Assembly: GCF_017591425.1 (NCBI RefSeq)
Contig: NW_024466218.1
Coordinates: forward strand, 16,010,001-16,074,000
Length of the DNA: 64,000 nt
Direction of reading: 5' to 3'
Source: Ochotona curzoniae
Taxonomy: Eukaryota > Chordata > Mammalia > Lagomorpha > Ochotonidae
Part shown: one piece after another, positions 12,604 to 26,860 of the stretch
Numbering within the stretch: the first letter of the stretch is position 1
How the letters are laid out: each line of letters starts with the position of its first letter
Notes under the pieces: model-generated
Told to the model about the DNA's origin: nothing
Databases searched by the model: none
Seen by the model: the letters and a program-made list of their open reading frames with translations, nothing else
Program-made: the position numbers and the translations under genes

Positions 12604-12749
12604 AAGAAGGACTTATGTTGCTTGCTTAGACAGCACCTATACTAAAATTGGAACAATACAGAGAAGATTAGCATGGCCCCTATACAAGGATGACATGCAA
12701 ATTCGTGAAGTGTTCCATATTTAAAAAAAAAAAAAAGAAGAAGGCCTTA
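12604..12749 (+). repeat. Target-site duplication pair of the U6 retropseudogene
   Basis: AAGAAGGACTTA at 12604-12615 and AAGAAGGCCTTA at 12738-12749 flank the U6 copy and its A tail, with one mismatch in 12. The left junction reads TT|AAGA, which fits the L1 endonuclease preference. Confidence 0.88.
12617..12736 (+). pseudogene. Processed U6 snRNA retropseudogene
   Basis: About 106 nt match the U6 spliceosomal snRNA end to end, including 'actaaaattggaac', 'acagagaagattagcatggc', 'aaggatgaca' and the 'gtgttccatattt' 3' end. A 14-nt poly-A (12723-12736) follows. Differences from vertebrate U6 are mostly C to T or G to A (for example 'ctgcgcaa' reads 'ctatacaa'), as expected for CpG decay; one extra T lies near the 5' end. 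The ACAGAGA motif that pairs with 5' splice sites is intact. Poly-A plus a 12-bp target duplication mark it as an L1-mobilised reverse-transcribed copy. No upstream PSE or TATA of a Pol III type 3 promoter was looked for systematically, and none is obvious, so I infer it is not transcribed as a U6 gene. Confidence 0.95.
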
Positions 12750-12890
12750 AGACTGTAGGTAGTATTATCTGAAATTTATAAGAAAAAAAGCCCCTAAGGG
12801 TTATACGATATTGCCTATTTCCCCTTTCTAACGCACTAAAGAGGTCATGCGGAAAGTAAGTCTCTGGGAGAAGTTGACCTTACTGTTATT

Positions 12891-13120
12891 ATTTTTTAAG
12901 ATTTATTTAATTGAAAGAGCTGGAAGTAAGAGCTATTGCATCCACTGGTTCACTTCCCAGTAGTTAGGAGAGCCAGGGGGAAGACAGGAGCTTCTTCCAC
13001 ATCGCCCAAACACTTGGACAGTCTTTTGCTACTTTCCCACACACATTGGGATCAGAAGTGGAGCAGCAGCTGGGACCTAAACTGGTGACCATGGGGGAAT
13101 TGAATGTAAAGATTGCTGAG
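12891..13120 (-). mobile_element. C-type SINE, antisense, diverged
   Basis: 'attttttaagatttatttaattg', 'gcatccactggttcacttccc' and 'tgggatcagaagtggagcagcagctgggacc' follow the reversed SINE order. Parts of the body are missing. Confidence 0.75.
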
Positions 13121-13484
13121 TAGAGGTAATGAGGCATTCGATGATTACTCCATTTTTCTAGTTGAATGTTTGGGTCATTCTTTGAGTCCCAAATGGTTTT
13201 CCTGGACTTCATTTTCTCTACTGCAGATACAAGCAGCTTGGGTAGTGTGTTCCCTGACTTGGAGGGGAGTGCATAGGACGTCTGTGTATGGATTTCTGCA
13301 GACTCCTGTGTGTTTTTCCTTTACTGTCACTGTCATAAATCTTACCTGTGATTATAACTGCTTCTGATTCCTGTGAGTTCAAGTGGATCACTGACCCTGT
13401 GAGTAATTTAGTAGACTCCTCAAAAACTCATTAGTGCAGTTGGTTGGTTGCATTAAATCTATTTCTTAATACTATTATTTTAGT

Positions 13485-13735
13485 TTGATGATCATTACAT
13501 AGATGATTAGAGTACTAAGGGTCAAAGACTACAGGAAAGTGGGTAAGACCATTGTTTCCACATTCCTTTTCCCTTCCTGTATCTGGGGGAAGGGTGGAGA
13601 CAAAGGGTGAAGCCACACACACCCTCCCAGCATTTCAGGTTCCCCGAGGTAGGGCATGATCCCAGGGCACTGCTCAAGTGGTTTCGATAGCTCAAAAGTT
13701 CTGAATCACTGCCAACCTTGCCATCATTAAATATC
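13485..13735 (-). mobile_element. LINE-like tail, antisense (same family as 4891)
   Basis: Shares 'gactacaggaaagtgggtaagac', 'ccttcctgtatctggggg', 'gtagggcatgatcc' and 'gtttcgatagctcaaaagtt' with the copies at 4891 and 53335. It stops near 13735, so it is a 5'-truncated insertion. Confidence 0.72.
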
Positions 13736-14381
13736 TTTCTGTTCTGTTCTCTCAGTAAATTTCTGACATGATTTGTATTTTTTCCTAATAATTTGTTCGA
13801 TTAACTAATTTTCCTCCTGAAAATGTGTATCTTGCCAAGCATTTTAAAATGAGAGTTGCTTTTTTTTTTCACTTCACTATTGATATCTGGATACTCAGCA
13901 GTTTTTGCTGAATGATCTAATAGTTTACCCACCTAATGTTAAAGTTTGTTGAATAGCTATAGTGCTAAAAATATTATGTCCTTTTGTGTTTTTAAGTTTA
14001 AAATATTTATGTTACTGTTATGTCCAAATTTTTGATGGGTGTATTTGCTTATTGTGACTATTGAATCATGTTACATATTGAGTTATAATTTTATATTGTT
14101 AATTCATATTCTGTAGGACTTACCTTCTTAGATTTTTATACCATTTTACTATTGCTTTTCTTTTCTTTTCATTGTTTGTTGTGGGAGAAGTTTCCATTTA
14201 TTCTAGCCTCCCCTATCATTGAAGCTATCACCAGAACTATTGCTATTGCTTATTTCCTATTGATAGTACAACAAATGAAGCAATGGCAAAGATCTTTGAA
14301 AGACCAAGAGCAGTTTTGGTTTTTGGAATGTTATTTAAGAAGTAAGTTTTATTGTCATTGAGATATCAGTTATTTTAAACT

Positions 14382-14560
14382 TTTTTTTTTTTTTTTAGAT
14401 TTATTATTTGAAAGCCAGAGGTACAGAGAGAGGATTTTATCTGCTGGTTCTCTACCCAATGGCCTCACCATCCAGGGCTGGGCAAGACTGGCAACAGGAG
14501 CCAAGAGCTCCTGCCAGGTCTCCCATATGGGGCCAGAGACCCAAACACGTGGGCCATTCT
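14382..14560 (-). mobile_element. C-type SINE fragment, antisense, with long poly-T
   Basis: T16 at 14381-14396 is followed by 'agatttattatttgaaagcc' and 'gctggttctctacccaatgg'. It breaks off after 'cccaaacacgtgggccattctc', so the tRNA-like head is absent. Confidence 0.82.
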
Positions 14561-15579
14561 CAATAAAATACTATACTTCCTAAGCAATAAAATCTACATG
14601 TTTAGTTTGAAAATATAATTGAACAAGTGGTGAAGGCTTCATTAGTCAGGAAGATATAAGATAATTTTATGCTAGCTGATAATTTTGTAGGTGTTTACAA
14701 AGTTTTTAACACATACCAATGCATACATAATCCCTTTTTTTAAACCTAATCATTCTAATGAATTCTCATATACTGCTGCATTTCGTCTTACCTTATAATT
14801 AATAAATATCTTACATTTGGTTAGATAAACTCATTGTCTTATGGTTTTTGAAGTTTTGTACTTGTTAATAATAGAAATCTGATAGCACCACCATGTATTA
14901 TTATTATGCTATTGTTTTTGAGTAATTAGTGTAACTTAGTTCTGCTTTAGATTCAGGGAGACATTACACTCAAAAAAGTTAAATTATGGCATCAGAGGAA
15001 CAAAATGGGAGTTAATGAAGAAATGCAATCTGCTGAAAAAAAATGGGGCCATTACATTGTATCAAGAGGTTTTATTGGACAGTGCTTTTGCATTCATTAG
15101 ACTTTGAAATTGAATGTTTTCTCTGATTGTTGACAGATTTAGTTGGTTTTTATTTTTTTGAGTGGTGGTGAAAGTGGAAAAAATACAGCTTTGTAAATCA
15201 CTCCCCTCTACTTCCTGCCGGAAAACATGTGACTAGTTTAAGCATTGTAGTTATGACATAAATCCATCTCTCTTCCTTCCTTCCTTCCTCTCTCTCTTTC
15301 TTTCTTTCTTTTTTTGTGATGATACAGAGGAGAGTGGGAGTTGTTTTAATATTCATAGACATCTCTTCTGATGTTTCTTCATCAGAGAGTAGATGGCTAT
15401 AAATATCTACCTAGTATGTGTTAGTATTAAGAAGTTACTTAAGTATAGTGCCATCATCTTATTGTTGCTTTAGTTGGTCCCAGTTGAAAGAGTTTGCTTG
15501 TCTAGGAATGGCAAACTTGACTCTAAACTTCTCACCATCAAGTTCGGTCAGGGCAGAAACATCCTTTCTTTCTTTCAAT

Positions 15580-15895
15580 ATTTTTAAGATTTATTATTTT
15601 TATTGGAAAGGTAGATTGTTATAGAGAGAAGGAGAGACAAAGAGAGAAAGGTCGTCCATCCACTTGTTTACACCCCAAATGCCGCAGTGGCTAGAGCTGA
15701 GCAGATCTGAAGCCAGGAGCCTATTTTGGGTCTCCTGTAGGTACAGGGTTCCAAGGCTTTTGGCTAACCTCCACTGCTTTCCCAGGCAGCTGAATTGAAA
15801 GCAACCAGGACATTGAAACCAACATCCGTATGGGCTGCCAGCACTTGAAGATGGAGGATTAGCCAAATGAGCCATCACAAGGCACCAGAAATAGT
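15580..15895 (-). mobile_element. C-type SINE, antisense
   Basis: 'tttttaagatttattatttttattgg', 'gtctcctgtaggtacagggtt' and 'aggattagccaaatgagccatcacaaggc' give the full reversed order. Confidence 0.85.
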
Positions 15896-17217
15896 CTCTC
15901 TCTCTCTTTTTTTTTGCAATATTGTGTATTTATTTCCAGGGCACAAGATATGAGGTACAATTGTTAACAACAGCAGTCAAGTAATTTTCTGTGTAGAGAG
16001 TATAACTTCTAGGAAGGGGGTCATGTTATTTTCTAGGTGCCTTTAGCTAATCTCAAAGCTGTTGAGCAGAACCAGTGTTTGCAAGTACTTGTTTTCTGTC
16101 ATGTTCATCACATTTTCCCACAAATACTTTCCAGTCAATGAATGAATGAATGCCAGGCTTTATCCACCTTTCGTAGCTTTGGTTTCATAGTGTGGTCTAA
16201 TAGTTGGTCAGAGTGGGGGTCAGTGGACCGTGAAGTAGTCGTACGTGTCCCTCTGCTTACAACCCTGTGTACTTACAACTCATGACTTTGCACAGCTGTT
16301 CTTTGGATACAGGTCAGCAAGTTGGCCCACTTTCAGTTTTGTCCTTGGTACTTACACTTAAATTCCTCTTGTTCAGAAACATCTTCCTTAACCACGTATT
16401 TTTGTCCTTTACTTATAACTAATAATACATGATTTGAAATCCCAGCAGCTTCCTGGGCATATTGTTATGTGATTCTTAGGGATTCTTTTATTTAAATAGC
16501 TTTGTAATCCCTTGCTGTTTAATTCTGGTAAATGTTAAAGTTCAATAATTATGGCATTATTTTTGTGACAGTGGCCTTCTCTTCAGAACTCTGTGTAATT
16601 CTTTGAAGTTCTATAGAAAACTGTTTCTTAGAATGAGACTTTTACTGATCTCTTGACCGATCTCTTTCTGAGAACAGGCATCCTAGTGCGAATTATTTCT
16701 TCAGGAGCAATTTGAAACGGATCTCCCCTGCTGTTGAGCAGAATGCAGATTTTCTCCCTGGCAAGACCCAAGTCACTGATATTAAAGACTAAATAATAAA
16801 TTGTTATTCCAATAATGAAATAACAGGTTGGCACACTGACCTGTGTTTCAAGTTCATTTTTAGCTTTTAGTATCTGTGCAAATGTACAGATTGGGATTAA
16901 TCAGAAGCTGCTTTGTTTTGATTAAAAAAAAAAAAACGCTCAAATCCTATCTGTATTGTTAACAGTACCTAGAAGAATAAAGTAACATAAATGATGGGCT
17001 GGTTATAATAATTGCTTACAAGTTGCACAGTGCTTCAGAGCTTATAGTTCTTACAGCACTTTAAAGAAAATTTCTGTTCAATTAATGATTATTAATTATT
17101 TCACCTACCTTAAACCACTAAAGTAGAAAGTCTTATAATTTGAAGAACCAAAGGATACTCTAGCACCTCAAGTGTAGTGAATTATCTTAGGGTTAAAGGA
17201 AATAATTTCTTTAAAAA

Positions 17218-17545
17218 AAATTTTTTTTAAGATTTACTTATTTTACTTGAAACCCACAGTTACAGAGAGAGAAAAAGAGAGAGAGGCGCAGAGGAGAGAT
17301 GTTTCATCCACTGGTTCACTCCACATATGGCTGCAATGCCAGAGCTGGGCTGGTCTAAAGCCAGGATCCAGGATCTTCCTTCATGTCTCTGAAGTGGGTG
17401 CAGAGGCAAAAGGACTTGGGGCATCCTCTACTGCCTTGCCAGGTCGTTAGCATGGAGCTGGATTGTAAGTGGAGCAGCTGAGACACAAACCAGTACCCAT
17501 ATGGGATGCTGAGTACCGCTGGCAGATAATCAGCAGGGTTTGCCA
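17218..17545 (-). mobile_element. C-type SINE, antisense, variant tail
   Basis: The tail-proximal part reads 'acttgaaacccacagttacag' instead of the more common 'attggaaagtcagatttacag' form. The same variant, identical over 59 bases, is embedded in the SINE at 19585. The remainder ('catccactggttcactcc', 'catatgggatgctgagtacc') is a regular reversed copy. Confidence 0.88.
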
Positions 17546-17933
17546 AGATTGCTTCAAATAAGAAGGGAGAAACGGCTCAATTACTATGCCATAAATATGA
17601 AGTTAGTGTGAAGTAAATTACAGAAATGAGTTAAACTCAAATATCTTGGGGCTATATCTTCAACTGAGAGAGCATAATAAGTGCTGGTGGGAACAGCTGG
17701 TGACATGGGGTTCAAGTCATAGCTGTACATAGCCATCTGGAAAGCTGAGTTAGATTTTTTTTTAAGTGCCTGTTCTTAGTGACCTGTTGTATTAGGTGGA
17801 GAGTGGAATTTTAAACTTTGGTGTCATGTTGATGCTGGTGGCATCTCAGATTTTGAAACATTTTGGATTTTCAGACTAAAGGTGTTCAACTTGTATCCTT
17901 TTAAAATTGGCTTCTGTTAGAACTATGTTATAA

Positions 17934-18095
<162 letters not shown>

Positions 18096-18544
18096 TAAGT
18101 GTTTTTCTTTTTGATAATGACTGTGTATTGCTAGGTACCTCACAAATGTAGAACTACTGTGAATTTTGTGATAGTAAGTGGAAAACTAAGGAATTTTTGC
18201 CTTTCTTGTATTTTAGTGTGTTACTGAGTCTGAAGTAGGAAGTAGATGTACAAGTATTAAGTATCATCAGTGGAGTCTGTAGGCTTGATGCCACACTTGT
18301 CCTCTCTCCCAGCAGCTCATGCCAAGTCAGTACTGAATAAATCTTGCATCGGAACAGTGCAACTTCTTCACTTTAATTGCTGTAGATCATCTTTAGAAAA
18401 TTCTCTCTGGTTGATGTCACCATTGTTCTGTACTGAATCTAGGACTCTGGACCCTTAATAAAATTACATGATTTAATAAGTGATTTATTTTTTCTTGTCT
18501 TCATGTTTTGGTCCAGTGTGTGTGTTAGATATAAGACCTATCAC

Positions 18545-18790
18545 ATATTGGGGTGACTGCGCTCAAGTTGGCCTCCATTGCTGATATGGTTTGCTGCTAA
18601 TGAGACGAGGGCAGCAGATGCTGGCTCCAGTTATCCTGTGTCCCATTGGGAAGGCACAGATTGAGGTTCTGCTTCGACTTAGACCTAAGCCAACCTCAGC
18701 TCTTGGAGGCATTTGAGGAATGAACCAGTGGAAGAAAATTCTCTTTTACAAACTCTGCTTCACATAAGTAAATGAAACTTAAAAATAATT
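18545..18790 (+). mobile_element. Degraded SINE, sense
   Basis: 'ccattgggaaggcacagattgagg', 'gaatgaaccagtggaagaaaattctc' and 'cacataagtaaatgaaac' keep the SINE order but similarity is weak, indicating an old copy. Confidence 0.5.
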
Positions 18791-19584
18791 CATTTAGTTC
18801 TTTCAGAAGTTATGATAGAAATCTTATCTTTGCATGTTTATTCTAAAATATAAGATGTGGAAGAACAGAAATGAGAATTATATTTATCAAATTTAGGAGA
18901 GAAGAATATCCATGTCTAGTTTGTTATGACTGCCATCGGACATAAGTGACCTAATTTATAATCTTTAATACTTGTTGGCAAGTAGGAGAAGCAAGCCGTT
19001 AAATTTTACGTTGTTTGTAGTTAGTGTTTAACAACATTAATATTTAACTTAGATACTGAATTTCTTTACTAAACTTTTTCATAGTGCACTCTCACATACT
19101 CAGATTGAAAGAAATGTTTCCCTTTAAAAATTTTTATAGTAGCCATATTCCAAAAATAGTTTAATTAGAATCCTTATTTTTCTGTTCCTCATCTTTGGTT
19201 CCTTTGGGTATAGAAAAGGTAGTGGTAATTATTATTCTGTCTCATCATCTTGCTCATCTTCCACTCCCCTACCCTTTACAGCGTAGACCATTACTGTTAC
19301 CACACAAGACTATAATATGCTTCATAAAGCTTAATGATTTAAATAACCTCTTCTGACCTTTATGATTTTGTAGCTTAAAGGCCATTTATAAACCTGGCTT
19401 GGAACAAGACCAATCAATTATTACTCTTTGTTGTGTTTTTGTAACAGCATACCTGTAATATTTGCTTTCTTTGAAAAATATCTTTACATAAGGGACCAAC
19501 CTAGTTTTATCTTGAGGGAACAGATAACTGTTATACTAAAAGTTTACAATTGACAAAACATCTTAATTGACATCACTTACTTAT

Positions 19585-19965
19585 GGGGCCCAGTGTGGTA
19601 GCTTAGTGGCTAAAGGGCTCATTTTTTTTTTTAAGATTTACTTATTTTACTTGAAACCCACAGTTACAGAGAGAGAAAAAGAGAGAGAGGCACAGGATCC
19701 CATTTGCTGCCAGTTCATGTCCCATCCAGCTCCCTGGTTGTGGCCTGGGAAAGCAGACAAGGATGGTCCAAAGTCTTGGGACCTTACGCCCATGTGGGAG
19801 ACCCAGAAGAGGCTTCTGGCTCCTGGCTTTGGATCAGCACATCTCTGACTATTGTTGCCGCTTAGGGAATGAATCAGTGAACAGAAGATCTTCTGTGTCT
19901 GTTCCCTTCTCTGTATATCTGACTTTCCAATATAAACAAATAAATACATAAATACATAGATCTTT
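19585..19965 (+). mobile_element. Chimeric C-type SINE with embedded reversed SINE tail
   Basis: A sense head, 'ggggcccagtgtggtagcttagtggctaaagggctc' (19584-19620), is broken by about 73 bp of reversed SINE tail: T10, then 'aagatttacttattttac', to 'gagagagaggcacag'. The sense body then resumes ('ggatcccatttgctgcc', 'tgtggcctgggaaagcag', 'ctgactttccaatataaac'). The reversed piece equals the tail of the SINE at 17218 over 59 uninterrupted bases. Confidence 0.85.
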
Positions 19966-20087
19966 TTATAAAATCACTTACTTATAAAGTATGATAAACT
20001 CACAAAGTTTATACTTGTTGAACTCAAATGACCTCTGTTCTTTGTTACTTACTCTCTTTTACGTTTGGACTTTCTTACACGTTCAAA

Positions 20088-20127
20088 GTGTGTGTGTGTG
20101 TGTGTATGTGTGTGTGTGTGTGTGTGT
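20088..20127. repeat. (TG)n microsatellite
   Basis: About 20 TG units with one TA interruption. It replaces the A-rich tail at the start of the antisense SINE at 20127. Confidence 0.95.
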
Positions 20128-20365
20128 TACTCAGAGTTACTGAGAAGGAGGGAGGGACTGGGAGAGTTCTTCTAGGCCGTTGAACCCAGGAACCTGGAAC
20201 TCCATGCATATTGCCCATCCAGGTAACAGAAACCCATCACCTGGTGCCTCCACAGGCGCACGAGTAGGGAGTTAGATCTGAAGTAGAACAGTCAGGACTC
20301 AAATGGCTTCCCTTGTTAGTTGTCCACGTCTCAGGTGGAGGCTTAATCCATTGTGCACATTTTCT
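20127..20365 (-). mobile_element. C-type SINE, antisense
   Basis: 'tcagagttactgagaaggaggg', 'aacccaggaacctggaactcc' and 'tcaggtggaggcttaatcc' follow the reversed order; moderately diverged. Confidence 0.75.
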
Positions 20366-20671
20366 TGCTTAAAATTATTGCAAAATATCGAGTATATTTT
20401 AAAAATAATTTTCCTGCAGATATATACAAAATATTGAACCTTTACCTAATAAAATCCGAGTGACTGATACTATGAACAAAAAATTATTAAGGTTGAGAAG
20501 GGAGTTAGAAGTGAATCAATAAAGCTGTAAATAACAACATGGTACTTCTGTATAAGACTCTGTATGTATATAATGAAATAGATTTTTGTATAAGTTGTAT
20601 TTAATAGATGCATGTCTCACTACATCTTGAAAATGATATGTACAGAATGTTTAAAATGATTATTTTTATAA

Positions 20672-20848
<177 letters not shown>

Positions 20849-23529
20849 TGAGAGGAACTATTTTGCTTTAGGATGGCAGGAGACAGCTGTCAGCAGCAGC
20901 TGTATGTACACACAAATCAAATCATAAAACTACAACAAGATTACAAACGCAAATCATTCATGTAATGCAGTTCAGGGCTACAAAATCCAGTATGTATGCA
21001 AGTGATTATAAACTTTTTGATTAATTGTTCTTACAGATTGGTGAGTAGGGCACTAAACTAATAGCTTTATTTAAAATTACCATTCATTTGAAAAATTAAA
21101 AGAGGGAATCACATATTAAGAGATAGTTTTTGAAAGTTATGGATGTAATCTTTAGTATTGTATTGGAATTCTGTATGTAGTCCTTTTGTAAATATGTGTA
21201 ATGCTTAATAAATAATTTTAAAAATATATGAAAACTGCCAACATTAGGCAGAATAGTAGTAGCTGTTAGGCTGAGTAAAAATACACAGTTATGGCTTTTC
21301 TCTGGTCAGCTTACACAGCAAATTAGGACAGAATTTGGACACAAGGCATAGTAGATTAATAGTTCCAGCCCATAACCAAGCTTTTATTGCAAGATAGTTG
21401 TGAATATAAAAATTTTGAATTGCTTTTACATTTGCAACTTTAAGTTATTAACACATTAATAAAGGTTTATATAGTTAGTTTAAAATGGTATGGGGTATTT
21501 TTCAAGAAGCTCTACTATTTTCAATCTTGCTTATCTCTTACTTCAATAAAAAATTATAGATTAACCTATTTCAAGCTTTTGTTTTGTAAATGATACTCTG
21601 GGGAAAGAAAGAGAAAGGGAAGGTAGGTGGGCTATTTTAACAGTCTGTATTTATTATGTGACAAAAGGAAAGAGAAAATAAGTGAAAAAATTGCTTTGTC
21701 ATCAGTACATTTAGGAAAGATCATATTTTTGCTTTGTGCTACATGTAATTTTATTAAAAGCAATATTTGCTGCCCAAATGTAGCTTATTTTGCAAAACTA
21801 CATTAATGCCAGTGGCACTTCACTTAATAGACATGTGCAGAGTCTTTGGATAGACAGCTTTTAAAATAGAGGAAATAATAACAGAATAGAAATTAGAAGA
21901 ATTTCAAATATATTTGTAAAGGGTTCTTGACCCCTTTCCACTGCATCTTGGAAATTGCTCATAAATTAATGCCTGTCTACCCACCCTGTCATATTTCCAC
22001 TTAGTATAAAGATTGCTGGGCCAGTGTTTTGAATCTAATGGAAATAGACTTTCGTGTCACCTGTCTTTTGTGACAGATAGCCTTAGTGAAGATTACTTGT
22101 CACAGTTCAGCTGATAAATGTGTTTTCTGGTGTTGTGACTGAGAACAAGCCTGTTAAACAACAGCTGTGGGAATTTGTGGCTTTCTCTAAGACTCAATTA
22201 CTGAGCTAAAGCACTCACTATGCTTCTCCTTCAGTTGCTCTCAATTCTGTTGCACAGAACTAAAGTTGAAAATACGCTAGACAGGAAAAGTTAATGCTGG
22301 ATATTCCGTTGTGTAAGAATGAATTTTGACTTTAATAATTAGTTTAGCCTTTTTTATTAAACAGTGACACTTATGCCAAATTACTTTTGTTGCAATATCT
22401 AGATAAAATAAATGCCAACATTCTTCAAACTGATACTACCAATAAAATAAGAAAGCTTTGTTTTTCAAGAAGTGATTAAATTATTTTTATTCTGATTATT
22501 GAGCTTTTTAACAGATTCAATGTGACAATTCTAAAAGACATAATAATAATCCTTTCTTGCCTCCCTCCTACCCAGTTTCCTTCTCTATTTTTTTTTTAAG
22601 TTTTTGAGATGGCATTTCAGATTTATATTACAGTAAAAAGGTTTAATTATTCATTAGATAAAAAGAATCAAAAACACCCCAGTTTAGTGGGAATACAGAC
22701 AACAACAAAACACAATTGAATGAATAATATTCAGTGAAAATAATTGAATGGAGAAATGACCACTTCATCCATATGCAATGGATTTAAAAGTAATCAAAAC
22801 TGTTAAACCTATAGTGGTGTAACATTTTTTGCCATTTGATTTGACAAAGTTTCAAAACAACATTTTACAAAACTGCACTGGTGTCGCAATAAAAAGGAAT
22901 AAGATGTTAGTATTCACTTGGTTTTTCCAAATGATTCAAGATATGTGTTACAGCAGCTTATTTGTTATATTTAGTGCTGTGAGTTTGTTAATTAAAGTTT
23001 TTTTCTGACTAGTCTCTGTCACTGTAAGTCAGTCCAAATTAAAAAGCAGGTAATAAAAAGAACTAGGAAGAATCTGAACTTTTGGACCTCTTTTTTTCTG
23101 TAAAACCGTTGTGTACATTTTTGTTAGATTTTATTTTTCTCAGAATGTTTCAGTAGTGGGGTAGATTGTTTGCTTTATTGTTGAGCATCCACTGAAATGC
23201 CACCATCCCATAGCAGGGTGGGCGGGAGACAAGTCTCTTGCATGCTCAAGATTCAAGATTCTTGAATGGGATGCAACAGCTGGTGGCTCAGACAGTTGTA
23301 TTTCTTTCTGCCACTTACTTGGCAGAACTATATTGCGTTTCTAGCCTGTAGATTTTGACAGACCTAGTTCAATCTGTTACGGGCATTTGGAAAATAAGCT
23401 AATAGATAATACGTTTGTCTAGAACTGCTAGCCAATAAAAAAGTTTAAAATGGGATACGTGTGTGTGTGTGTATGCAATGTAGCTGAAATCAGTGATTAC
23501 ATAGTTGATACACACCCATGTTGACTCCA

Positions 23530-23800
23530 ATAAGGATGGGGAAGGTTGAGGTGCAGGGGAAAGCAGGCAAGACAAATATTTCAGTTTTTTTAACCCTATT
23601 TCTACAGAAGGTGAAGGGAGCACTCCCTGATATCAAACTACGTTAGCATCAGGGGTTGGTCACCCTAAGATGTCCTAGAGACCCTGGTGTGGGGAAGCAC
23701 GTTCTAAAAGTATTACTTAAATGGTTATGATATTTCCCAGTTGTTGTCAGTGTCACTGCACCAGGGCTAAAGTAATTCTTCCAAGGTCTACTGACTGACC
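23530..23800 (-). mobile_element. Diverged LINE-like tail, antisense (possible)
   Basis: 'gcaggggaaagcaggcaagac', 'tttctacagaaggtgaaggg' and 'gtgtggggaagcacgttct' run parallel to the 4891 family in the same order, but with many differences. Confidence 0.4.
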
Positions 23801-23821
23801 AGGTCTAATGCAGTGCAAGTT

Positions 23822-24110
23822 ATTTTTTTAAAATATATGTTTTTATTTGAAAGGCGGAGAAGGAAAGACAGAGACAGAAATCCTTCATCTAGTGGTTTAG
23901 TCACCAGGAGCCTGGAGTTTTTTCTGGGTCTCCTACATGGGTACAAGGTCCCACGGACTTGAGCCATCATCTGCTGTTTTCCCATAAGCAGGAGCAAGCA
24001 GGGGCTGGATTGGAAGTGGATTGGAGCAATCAGGACATGATCCAGCACCCATATGGAATGCTGGAGCTGTGAGAGGAGTATCACTTTGCTAGCCAGCACA
24101 CCAGATACCC
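23822..24110 (-). mobile_element. C-type SINE, antisense
   Basis: 'tttttatttgaaaggcgga', 'gggtctcctacatgggtacaagg' and 'cagcacccatatggaatgctgg' give the reversed order. It lies about 125 bp upstream of exon 7. Confidence 0.83.
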
Positions 24111-24219
24111 AAAAGGTCGATTTTAAAGAAAAAAATGATGTCTGTTAAGTAGAATTAAAGTATGCTGTTAGGTATCATATTGTTTTGTTTTGCAAAATTT
24201 CCCATTGTTAAAAAGCTGA

Positions 24220-26767
<2,548 letters not shown>

Positions 26768-26860
26768 ATTATTGTGAGTTATCCACCAACGAAGCAGCTT
26801 ACATATGAAGAACAGGATCTCGTTTGGAAATTTAGATATTATCTGACTAATCAAGAAAAA
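26768..26860 (+). CDS. PIK3C3: PIK3C3 exon 9: helical domain start, residues 298-328
   Basis: Encodes [20 protein letters not shown] then [11 protein letters not shown], 31 codons, phase 0 at both ends. It forms the first helices of the PIK accessory domain, the solenoid on which the kinase lobe sits. Identical to human VPS34 as recalled. Acceptor 'tttgttgtag', donor 'AAA|gtgagt'. An open frame runs past the donor to about 27019 but has no family similarity, so the splice donor is used as the end. Confidence 0.97.

Noticed and set aside
12617..12722. Functional U6 snRNA gene
   Set aside because: The A tail, target duplication and accumulated substitutions indicate a retrocopy rather than a Pol III gene.
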